From the NCBI GenBank assembly GCA_014379075.1, contig JACMMN010000103.1:1-8201 (forward strand): a stretch of 8,201 nt of DNA, written 5' to 3'. The translations under genes and the position numbers were made by a program. Source of the stretch: Pyrinomonadaceae bacterium (lineage in GTDB: Bacteria; Acidobacteriota; Blastocatellia; Pyrinomonadales; Pyrinomonadaceae). Below the pieces are notes generated by a model. It was not told the DNA's origin. It did no database searches and was given only the letters and a program-made list of their open reading frames with translations. The first letter of the stretch is position 1. Each line of letters opens with the position of its first letter. This document shows positions 1 to 5,804 of the stretch, piece after piece.

Positions 1-103
1 CTCCGGTACTTTTGGCGAAAAGGTAATTAAAAAGAGCGGTCCGGGCGGAACCGATGTGAAGATAGCCGGTCGGGCTTGGGGCAAAGCGAACGCGTGTTTC
101 CAT
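1..103 (-). CDS. gltX: Glutamyl-tRNA synthetase, N-terminal fragment (runs off left edge)
   Basis: This is the start of a class I aminoacyl-tRNA synthetase that charges tRNA with glutamate in the cytoplasm. Only 34 codons are inside the window. Read on the minus strand from the ATG at 103-101, the protein begins METRVRFAPSPTGYLHIGSA and continues RTALFNYLFAKSTG. The FAPSPTG-LH-G-ARTALFN pattern is the diagnostic first strand and HIGH-type signature of GltX/GlnRS; here the motif reads HIGS (residues 16-19), where many GltX proteins have HVGG. The start is fixed by the conserved sequence beginning right after Met. No good Shine-Dalgarno site is visible; a repeat (116-141) lies just upstream. 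The gene probably follows the small gene at 161-469 on one transcript, 57 bp downstream. A non-discriminating GluRS or GlnRS cannot be told apart from this fragment, but GltX is by far the likeliest. Confidence 0.93.
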   Translation of the reverse strand, partial: METRVRFAPSPTGYLHIGSARTALFNYLFAKSTG

Positions 104-115
104 GGAAAGATTTTC

Positions 116-141
116 ACGCAAAGACGCGAAGAACGCAAAGG
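116..141. repeat. Tandem ACGCAAAG-type short repeat in gltX leader
   Basis: Three imperfect units lie in a row: ACGCAAAG (116-123), ACGCGAAGA (124-132) and ACGCAAAGG (133-141). They sit in the 57-bp gap between the small barrel-protein gene and gltX, so on the transcript they would read CTTTGCGT-like units just before the gltX start. I recall this kind of ACGCAAAGACGC string as a recurrent intergenic element in several bacterial phyla, but cannot check its copy number here. Its role is unknown. Confidence 0.6.
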
Positions 142-160
142 AGCTATTTAGCACCTTCCA

Positions 161-469
161 TTAAAAAATTTCGTACGAAGAATCCACTATCGTCATCATT
201 TCGACTTTCGGTGGGGCTTCGAGGCCGCTTTCGTCTCTGCGGCGTTGAAATTCGTTGAACGAATCCAATTCCAGCAGTTCTTTTTGAGCGGCTTCGCTTT
301 TGTACATCGACAAATGCGTATGAGTCTTACCATCATCGCCGAGAAGCACTGTGTATCGGATGCCGGGATTATTGAGGTCGCGCACGTCTTCGAGAAATTT
401 GGTGATGTTCGATCGGTTTTCGGCGACGAAATCAGATTTAACGGTATAGGTTACTTTTACGGCGATCAT
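161..469 (-). CDS. Small dimeric alpha/beta-barrel (antibiotic biosynthesis monooxygenase-like) protein
   Basis: The 102-aa product starts MIAVKVTYTVKSDFV and has the strand-helix-strand rhythm of ferredoxin-like dimeric barrels: beta strand 2-10, helix from about 14-29 (ENRSNITKFLEDVRDL), GIRYTVLLGDDGKTHTHLSMY strands (about 36-56), helix with KELLELDSFNEFQRR, and a last strand VEMMTIVDSSYEIF. This resembles ABM/EthD-type proteins, whose members range from monooxygenases to binding proteins; no catalytic residue pins down a reaction, so the function is unassigned. The ATG at 469 is chosen over an upstream in-frame TTG at 523 because that TTG lies inside the terminator of the tRNA gene. A GAGG sits 14 nt upstream of the ATG, a long spacing. 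The gene ends 57 bp before gltX in the same direction and may share its transcript. It has no cysteine, signal peptide or membrane segment. Confidence 0.72.
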   Translation of the reverse strand: MIAVKVTYTVKSDFVAENRSNITKFLEDVRDLNNPGIRYTVLLGDDGKTHTHLSMYKSEAAQKELLELDSFNEFQRRRDESGLEAPPKVEMMTIVDSSYEIF

Positions 470-503
470 TTGCGTATTTATGTCCTCAGATCTCAAAGCA
501 TTG

Positions 504-534
504 AAAAAGCCGCCAGACGTCAACGTCGAGCAGC
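504..534 (-). terminator. Intrinsic terminator of the tRNA-Ser unit
   Basis: On the minus strand, GCTGCTC-GACGT, a TG turn and ACGTC-TGGCGGC form a 12-position stem. It has one C/T mismatch and two G-U pairs and is followed directly by TTTTT (508-504). It lies 21 nt beyond the encoded CCA of tRNA-Ser, as expected for a monocistronic tRNA unit. It separates the tRNA from the downstream small gene and gltX. Confidence 0.75.
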
Positions 535-555
535 CTCAAGTAATCTAAATTAAAA

Positions 556-646
556 TGGCGGAGACGACAGGATTCGAACCTGTGGTACCCTTTTGAGGTA
601 CAACGATTTAGCAAACCGCCGCTTTCAGCCGCTCAGCCACGTCTCC
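556..646 (-). tRNA. serT-like (tRNA-Ser-GCU): tRNA-Ser (anticodon GCU, reads AGC/AGU)
   Basis: Read on the minus strand from 646, the acceptor arm GGAGACG pairs with CGTCTCC (566-560). Discriminator G (559) and an encoded CCA (558-556) follow. The anticodon loop TTGCTAA (614-608) carries GCT at 612-610; its stem has two G-U pairs. The T arm contains the invariant GGTTCGAATCC. A long variable arm (GTACC / GGTAC around AAAA) marks a class II tRNA and, with GCU, identifies serine. At 91 nt including CCA the length is normal for tRNA-Ser. The gene has its own promoter and terminator, so it appears to be a single-gene unit. Confidence 0.97.
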
Positions 647-650
647 GCGT

Positions 651-664
651 TTGCCTTAAGGCAA
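651..664. promoter_or_regulatory. 14-bp perfect palindrome at the tRNA-Ser start site
   Basis: TTGCCTTAAGGCAA is a perfect inverted repeat between the -10 box (676-671) and the 5' end of the tRNA (646). The expected transcription start is about 664-665, so the site covers roughly +1 to +14. It could be an operator, or in RNA a 5-bp leader hairpin with a TTAA loop that is later removed by RNase P. Which of these holds cannot be told from sequence. Confidence 0.45.
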
Positions 665-670
665 GTATTT

Positions 671-698
671 ATTCTAGCCGAAGGGCAAACTTTGTCAA
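671..698 (-). promoter_or_regulatory. Sigma-70-type promoter of tRNA-Ser
   Basis: On the minus strand a perfect -35 box TTGACA (698-693) is followed after 16 bp by TAGAAT (676-671), one base off TATAAT. The mature tRNA begins 25 nt further on, giving a leader of about 18 nt. Box quality, spacing and position fit a strong housekeeping promoter. Confidence 0.8.
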
Positions 699-740
699 GT
701 TCGATGCATCATACAACCCGATTACAGTTAGCACGGACGC

Positions 741-769
741 TTGACACATTTTAATTTTAACCCGAAAAT
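741..769 (+). promoter_or_regulatory. Probable promoter of the outer-membrane protein gene
   Basis: A perfect TTGACA (741-746) is followed after 17 bp by GAAAAT (764-769), four of six matches to TATAAT. The spacer is rich in A/T. The start would fall near 776, giving a 5' leader of about 70 nt. The -35 boxes of this promoter and of the divergent tRNA promoter are 42 bp apart, back to back. Confidence 0.55.
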
Positions 770-784
770 ATCAGAGTGGCTTGA

Positions 785-805
785 AACAGCTTCTTTTTTG
801 CTGTT
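785..805 (+). other. Small leader hairpin upstream of the outer-membrane protein gene
   Basis: AACAGC (785-790) and GCTGTT (800-805) are perfect complements around a 9-nt T-rich loop, inside the predicted 5' leader. No T run follows the stem, so it is not a terminator. A second weak pair, CCAAG (829-833) and CTTGG (836-840), lies where a ribosome-binding site would be expected. The structures may only reflect chance. Confidence 0.3.
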
Positions 806-847
806 CCCGTATGCGGTTTTGCTTTCCCCCAAGTTCTTGGTTAACGA

Positions 848-2578
848 ATGAGTTTTATCAATAAACCTAAAAGTTTTCTGAAAACAGCGGTCGCTTTGTA
901 TGCGATGGTCTTTACCGTTTTCGCGTCGATGCCGGTTTTGGCGTCCGCGAATTTGACGGTCAAATCCAACAGCGGCCTCGGCGTGATAAAGGGAATGGTT
1001 CGCGATAACGGCGGAAAACCGATCGCCGATGCAACCGTCGCCATCTTTCGCCTCGGTACATCCAAAATTTTAAAACAGGTGCGTTCCGCATCCGACGGCA
1101 GTTTTCTCGCGAGAATTCTGCCGGGCACATATACTGTGCTCGCCGTCGCCGAGGGTTTTAATCCCGTGACGTTGGCGGAGGTCGAGGTCGGCCGAGCGTC
1201 GCAGCTTAATTACGGTTTTAAGCTCGAACGGGCAGGCGGCGGAAACACTTTGCCCGAAAAGAAACTAGACCGCAACAATCCGAAATGGGTGATCCGTGCC
1301 GCTCAGACGAGCCGCTCGATCTATCAAAACCGCGAAGGCGATGAAAGCGTAACTGTCGAAGAAACAGCCGAAGTCGCTGACGAAGAAAGCAAAAAACGCA
1401 GCGGACAAACAATTGTTGAGACCTATTTTGCTGCCTCCGAGCGTGGCTCTTACGCAGGCGTGAACGCCGCGACGCTCGTGCCGCTCGGTGAAGATGCCGA
1501 GATAGTTTTCGCCGGACAGGCCGGAGTCGGCAAAGGCGCTCCGCAGAGGTTCGAGGCCCTGGCCAAGTTCCGCCCGGCTGATAAACATCAGGTCCGGCTC
1601 AATACGGCGATCTCAAATTTGGGCAGCTTTACGGTAAATAGCGAAGACAGGCCGCTCGGCCAATTTTCGATGCAGGCGCTCGACGAATGGAAAGTCCGTG
1701 AGGGCGTGATCGTCGTTCTCGGCGTCGATTATTCACGCTTTATCGGAGCAGGAAATGATTTTTCGATCAGCCCGCGACTCGGCTTCCAGCTCGATGTCGA
1801 TGAAAAGACAAGGTTCCGTACCTCATACACGACGCAGACCGAGGAACGGACCTGGGTACGGGCCATCGAGATCGAGGACGCCGAGGTGATGTTCCGCGAT
1901 CCGGCCGTCATTCAGGATCTTGTCGTCGAAAACGAAAAACCGCAAATGAATAAGAGCCGCCGCTTCGAATTCGGCATCGAACGCGTGCTCGACAATAGAT
2001 CAAGCATCGAGGCAAATGCGTTTTTCGACGCGACGCTCGGCCGCGGCGTATCATTTACCAGCCATCCGTTCGGCGCTCTAGATGCGGAAGGATTCGGTGA
2101 ATTCACAACGAACCAGCAAGGCAAGACACAGGGCGGGCGCGTCGTTTATTCGCGTCGTCTAAGCGGACGTTTCAGCACGTCGGCCGGATACAGTTTCGGC
2201 AGCGGCCAGCGGCTCTCCGAAGAAGCGGTATCGAACCCTGCGGAATTGTTCGAACAGGACTTTTTCCAGTCCTTCTTCGGCCAGTTCGAAGCCGATCTCA
2301 AAACCGGAACTAACGTTAAAACCATCTTCCGGTTCTCGCCGCAAGCCACGGTTTTTGCTATAGATCCGTTCCAGGGCCGTCTGGCGATCTATGATCCCGG
2401 CTTGAGCATTCTCGTCACCCAAAGCCTTCCAACGCTTGGCCTTCCTTTCGAAGCCGAAGCCGTGGTCGATGCCAGAAATCTTTTTGGTTTTCAAACAGGT
2501 GTCTCCGGAGATGAAGGCGGCTTCCGATTAAACTCACAGCAGCGTGCATTGCGCGGCGGCATACTGGTCAGATTTTAA
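848..2578 (+). CDS. Outer-membrane protein: carboxypeptidase-regulatory-like domain plus TonB-receptor-like beta-barrel, no plug
   Basis: This 576-aa protein is probably in the outer membrane. Residues 1-34 form a signal peptide (KPK, then a hydrophobic run, ending ASA before N35). Residues 45-126 match the carboxypeptidase regulatory-like fold (GVIKGMVRDNGGKPIADATV ... DGSFLARILPGTYTVLAVAEGF). An acidic linker follows (about 127-188, including DESVTVEETAEVADEE). The rest alternates as amphipathic strands with many glycines and aromatics, has a late DARNLFGF segment like those near the end of TonB-dependent receptors, and ends GGILVRF, a terminal Phe that fits the outer-membrane insertion signal. 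Oar-like relatives are usually around 1000 aa and have a plug; no plug is recognisable here and the barrel is short. It may be a transporter, pore or adhesion protein; the substrate is unknown. The ATG at 848 is supported by the signal peptide, though no Shine-Dalgarno is obvious. Confidence 0.8.
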   Translation: MSFINKPKSFLKTAVALYAMVFTVFASMPVLASANLTVKSNSGLGVIKGMVRDNGGKPIADATVAIFRLGTSKILKQVRSASDGSFLARILPGTYTVLAVAEGFNPVTLAEVEVGRASQLNYGFKLERAGGGNTLPEKKLDRNNPKWVIRAAQTSRSIYQNREGDESVTVEETAEVADEESKKRSGQTIVETYFAASERGSYAGVNAATLVPLGEDAEIVFAGQAGVGKGAPQRFEALAKFRPADKHQVRLNTAISNLGSFTVNSEDRPLGQFSMQALDEWKVREGVIVVLGVDYSRFIGAGNDFSISPRLGFQLDVDEKTRFRTSYTTQTEERTWVRAIEIEDAEVMFRDPAVIQDLVVENEKPQMNKSRRFEFGIERVLDNRSSIEANAFFDATLGRGVSFTSHPFGALDAEGFGEFTTNQQGKTQGGRVVYSRRLSGRFSTSAGYSFGSGQRLSEEAVSNPAELFEQDFFQSFFGQFEADLKTGTNVKTIFRFSPQATVFAIDPFQGRLAIYDPGLSILVTQSLPTLGLPFEAEAVVDARNLFGFQTGVSGDEGGFRLNSQQRALRGGILVRF

Positions 2579-2592
2579 ATTCAACTGTTTGT

Positions 2593-2651
2593 AGTTCCGC
2601 CTTTAGGCGGCTTCCTCCCTAACCGTGAAGGCGAATTATAAAAGCGGAACT
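2593..2651. repeat. REP-like inverted-repeat element downstream of the outer-membrane gene
   Basis: Outer arms AGTTCCGC (2593-2600) and GCGGAACT (2644-2651) are perfect complements. Nested inside is CCGCC-TTTA-GGCGG (2597-2610). The interior holds CCTCCCTAACCGT (2614-2626), which matches 12 of 13 bases with the reverse complement of 7688-7700 in the second hairpin element of this window. The placement just after a stop codon and the nested arms suggest a REP/MITE-like intergenic element. No open reading frame or transposase is linked to it. Confidence 0.6.
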
Positions 2652-2704
2652 CCAATCGTTTTTCCAAATTCTCGGATTATAAAGCGAAAAACTGGATTGA
2701 TATG

Positions 2705-2744
2705 AAACGCGGCTCCATGCTAAATGCATGATCGCCGCGTTTTT
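2705..2744 (+). terminator. Two-tier intrinsic terminator
   Basis: AAACGCGGC (2705-2713) pairs with GCCGCGTTT (2734-2742). Inside it CATGC (2716-2720) pairs with GCATG (2726-2730) around TAAAT. Five Ts (2740-2744) follow the GC stem. The strong stem and U tract fit Rho-independent termination of the outer-membrane gene, about 125 nt past its stop. A 10-bp AT palindrome, TTATTAATAA (2748-2757), follows. No convincing promoter for the kinase gene could be placed in 2745-2840. Confidence 0.8.
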
Positions 2745-2840
2745 CTATTATTAATAAGGGTATTTCGGCAGCTTGCGCCGAGACGGTAACTGGAACAAAT
2801 CTTGCATCCGAAAAACACTGGCGGAGTATGCCTTAATTCG

Positions 2841-5804
2841 ATGAAGGGAAAAGTGCTTACAAGTTGGAGTTTGATATGGCTGGTGGTGACGGTTTTATTC
2901 GTTGCCGGCGGGGCACTCAACCTTTCGCAGAGAGCATCCGGCGAACTGCCGCCGACCGACGGCGTGCTTTGGGTTCAAAAAGCCGACGGCATTTACGCAG
3001 ACAAGGTAATTGCCGGCATGTCCGCGTCGCGGGCGGGAATTTCAAAGGGCGACAAGCTTTTGACGGTCAGCCTTGATGGTGAGACTTTCGACGAAGTTGT
3101 GTCGCTGGCTGACATTCCGATGTATCTCGATTCGGCCGGTGTCGGCGGATCGCTGACATATTATTATCAAAAAGTTTCATATTCATTCGCCGACAATTAT
3201 TACTACGCCGATCTAAAGAATATCGGCACCCTTCCTCGATTGACACCCTCGATCATATTCCTGACATTTGTCGGTATAATCTGGCTCGGTGTGGGGATGT
3301 TCGTTCTCTTCAAGCAGGGCAGCCGGTCACCGTTCGTCCTTCATTTCGCGACTATTTGTCTGGCGGCATTCGTGTTTCATATTTACCGGAGCCTGAATCT
3401 CGGGCAGGATTTCGATCTGGCGGTAAGCCTCCTAGACGATATTGCTTTTGCAGTTTTCGTACCGCTATTTCTTCACTTTTGTACACGGTATCCCGTCAGA
3501 AGTGAAGTTTTCGATGCGCGGCCGTGGAAAACTTACGCGCTGTATGTACCCGCAGTAATTCTCATTATTGCCATTTTGTTCTTTTCCCTCGGCCAATTAA
3601 TTCCGGTCGAAAGCGTCGCATCGGCGATTCGTAATTTTAATACGTCATTCAGGGTGTTTCCGAATCTGAATCAAGCGCTGCTTATTCACTTTGTCGGCGG
3701 CGTTTCAATCGGGGCAAGCTTATTGCTGTGGCGTTTTCTGACTAGTAAACAGCCGCTGGTGCGGCAGCGTTTGAAGTGGGCGATGTGGGGAACGATCTTC
3801 TCGATTGTCCCGATATTGCTGGTCCAAATCGCCAGACGCTTTATTTTTCTTCCCGAAGACACGTTGACAGTCGCTTTGACGACACTGCCGCTCGCGCTGA
3901 TCCCGTTGAGTTTTGGGCATTCGGTTGTTCGCTATCGCTTGATGGATGTCGATGTCGTCGTTCGCCGAGCTTTGGTTTACGCGATGACTACGGTTGCGAT
4001 CGCGATGATGATCGGCGCCGTTGCATTGGGATTGGTGTTCCTGGCGGTTGGCAACAATCTTTCCAATACCGAGATCACCCTCCGGGCGGTGATCGCGCTC
4101 ATGGCAATGGCGGGTATCGTTATGCTCAGCGAACCGCTCAAAAATTTCCTGCAGGAACGGGCAGACCGGTTCTTTTATGGAAAACGATACGACCTGCGCA
4201 ACGGATTGCTCGATTTTGGCCGCACGCTTTCCGCTTCCACTGCAATGGAACCGCTGCTTGAAGGTTTAATCGACAGGTTGAAACAGGTTTTGGATGTTGA
4301 AAAAGTAGCGGTTTTTATCGAAGACGACCGTTCGGCGGGACGATACAAGATCGCGAGATCGGCTGGATTAAGCGAAAATTACAGGATTCCCGCGGATTTC
4401 CGTCAGATGATCCGTGAGAAATCGGCGGAAAAAGGTATTGTGCGGGCCGACGAGATGGATCTGCAGGATGCCGAGGAAACTGATTCCAACGGAAACTGGC
4501 ACAATAAGTTTCCGGTCCGTCAGGAACTTCACTATTTTGTGCCATGCGTGGTTCGCAGTAAGATGGTTGCCGTAATCGGTCTCGGGCGCGGCAGCGACGG
4601 CTCTTTGCTTTCATCCGAAGATCTGGAAATTCTACGTACGGTTTCCGGTTATATCGCTGTCGCTATTGAAAACAGCCGCCTTTATCAGGAGCAGCAGGAG
4701 CACACGGACGAGCTTGCTTTGCTCAAGGAATTCAACGAATCCATAGTCGAATCGGTAAACGTCGGCCTGCTCGCGGTCGATGAAGACGGACGTATTATCC
4801 GCTGCAACACGCCGTTCGAAGAGATGATCGGTCTCACCCGCGAACAGGCGATCGGAAAGCTCGTCGAGGATATTTTTGACGAGAGCTTTGCGCTTAATCT
4901 CGCGAATATTCTCGGCAAATCACGTTGGCATTTAACGGAGATCCGCAACGCTTATAAACTCCACACATATGATAATAAAGGCCGTTCGCTGATCTTGAAT
5001 GTTGCGGTTGCGCCGCTTCGTTCGGTTTCGAACGAACAAACAGGAGCTATCATTGTCTTTGAAAATGTTTCGTCGCGTGTAAAACTGGAGGAAACATTAC
5101 AGCAGAGCGAAAAACTTTCGAGCATCGGCCTCCTTGCGGCCGGCGTAGCCCACGAAGTAAACACGCCGCTGACCGGCGTTTCCAGCTACACTCAGATGCT
5201 CCTCGGAATGATACCGGAGACCGATCCGAAACACGCTCTTTTGCAGAAAATGCAGCGGCAAACAGATCGTGCAACAAATATTGTCGGCAATCTCCTGAAT
5301 TTCTCGCGTACCGGCAACGCCATTGAATCAAGCGAAGTCAACATAAATAAGCTTCTTGACGACACGCTGCAATTGCTTGAACCCCAGCTGCGGCAATCGA
5401 ATGTCGCGATAGTAAAAAATTACGCTGAAACCTCGCCGGGCATTTTCGGCAATAGCGGAAAACTGCAGCAGGTGTTCACCAATCTGGTGCTTAACGCGAG
5501 AGACGCGATATTTGACGGGGGCACGGTAACACTTTCAACAGGCATGAATGACGCCGGCGAAGTGAAGATAGTGGTTTCCGACACGGGCGAAGGGATATCG
5601 CCGGAAAATCTGAAAAAGATATTCGATCCTTTTTTCACGACAAAAGGCGTCGGGAACGGCACCGGCCTTGGATTGGCCGTGACGTACGGCATAGTTCAGG
5701 AGCATGCGGGAACCATCGAAGTTCGCAGTGAGCAGGGCAGCGGTACGACCTTCCAACTCGTTTTCCCGGTTGCGGGCAAGCAGCGGCAGCGGGCCGTCAG
5801 TTAA
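2841..5804 (+). CDS. Membrane sensor histidine kinase (TM-PDZ-multiTM-GAF-PAS-HisKA-HATPase)
   Basis: The 987-aa protein is an inner-membrane sensor kinase that should autophosphorylate on His and pass phosphate to an unknown response regulator. Order: TM 9-28; PDZ-like domain about 40-120 (VIAGMSASRAGISKGDKLL); about nine further TM segments (137-430) with the seam YRLMDVDVVVRRALVY (365-380), recalling ComP-type membrane modules; GAF about 456-612; PAS about 630-745; HisKA with phospho-acceptor H771 in AGVAHEVNTPL; HATPase with N box NLVLNARDAI (881-890), DTGEGI (914-919), DPFFTTK (929-935) and GNGTGLGL (938-945). All catalytic motifs are intact, and the C-terminal half resembles NtrB/AtoS-type kinases. 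The ATG at 2841 is preferred because the first TM follows at once and a GGAG lies 14 nt upstream; an in-frame TTG at 2802 would add 13 residues. No receiver gene is nearby, so the partner is unknown. The 3' end overlaps the convergent MFS gene by 8 bp. Confidence 0.9.
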   Translation: MKGKVLTSWSLIWLVVTVLFVAGGALNLSQRASGELPPTDGVLWVQKADGIYADKVIAGMSASRAGISKGDKLLTVSLDGETFDEVVSLADIPMYLDSAGVGGSLTYYYQKVSYSFADNYYYADLKNIGTLPRLTPSIIFLTFVGIIWLGVGMFVLFKQGSRSPFVLHFATICLAAFVFHIYRSLNLGQDFDLAVSLLDDIAFAVFVPLFLHFCTRYPVRSEVFDARPWKTYALYVPAVILIIAILFFSLGQLIPVESVASAIRNFNTSFRVFPNLNQALLIHFVGGVSIGASLLLWRFLTSKQPLVRQRLKWAMWGTIFSIVPILLVQIARRFIFLPEDTLTVALTTLPLALIPLSFGHSVVRYRLMDVDVVVRRALVYAMTTVAIAMMIGAVALGLVFLAVGNNLSNTEITLRAVIALMAMAGIVMLSEPLKNFLQERADRFFYGKRYDLRNGLLDFGRTLSASTAMEPLLEGLIDRLKQVLDVEKVAVFIEDDRSAGRYKIARSAGLSENYRIPADFRQMIREKSAEKGIVRADEMDLQDAEETDSNGNWHNKFPVRQELHYFVPCVVRSKMVAVIGLGRGSDGSLLSSEDLEILRTVSGYIAVAIENSRLYQEQQEHTDELALLKEFNESIVESVNVGLLAVDEDGRIIRCNTPFEEMIGLTREQAIGKLVEDIFDESFALNLANILGKSRWHLTEIRNAYKLHTYDNKGRSLILNVAVAPLRSVSNEQTGAIIVFENVSSRVKLEETLQQSEKLSSIGLLAAGVAHEVNTPLTGVSSYTQMLLGMIPETDPKHALLQKMQRQTDRATNIVGNLLNFSRTGNAIESSEVNINKLLDDTLQLLEPQLRQSNVAIVKNYAETSPGIFGNSGKLQQVFTNLVLNARDAIFDGGTVTLSTGMNDAGEVKIVVSDTGEGISPENLKKIFDPFFTTKGVGNGTGLGLAVTYGIVQEHAGTIEVRSEQGSGTTFQLVFPVAGKQRQRAVS

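Noticed and set aside
2..151. Plus-strand open frame from the left edge ending in TAG at 149-151, as a 3' gene fragment
   Set aside because: The minus strand of the same bases encodes the highly conserved GltX N-terminus; the plus frame also runs through the repeat.
76..258. 60-aa plus-strand frame
   Set aside because: It spans the antisense of gltX, the repeat and the end of the small barrel-protein gene, and has no protein-like character.
470..523. TTG-initiated N-terminal extension (18 residues) of the small barrel protein
   Set aside because: The TTG lies within the tRNA terminator hairpin; the recognisable fold begins at MIAVKVTYTV.
2697..2751. Promoter for the kinase gene (TTGATA at 2697 or TATTAT at 2746)
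   Set aside because: Neither box has a credible partner at 16-18 bp, and TTGATA lies ahead of the terminator hairpin.
3776..4261. 161-aa plus-strand frame within the kinase gene
   Set aside because: It is out of frame with the kinase's membrane and GAF region, is rich in Arg/Asp repeats from codon shadowing, and has no start signal.
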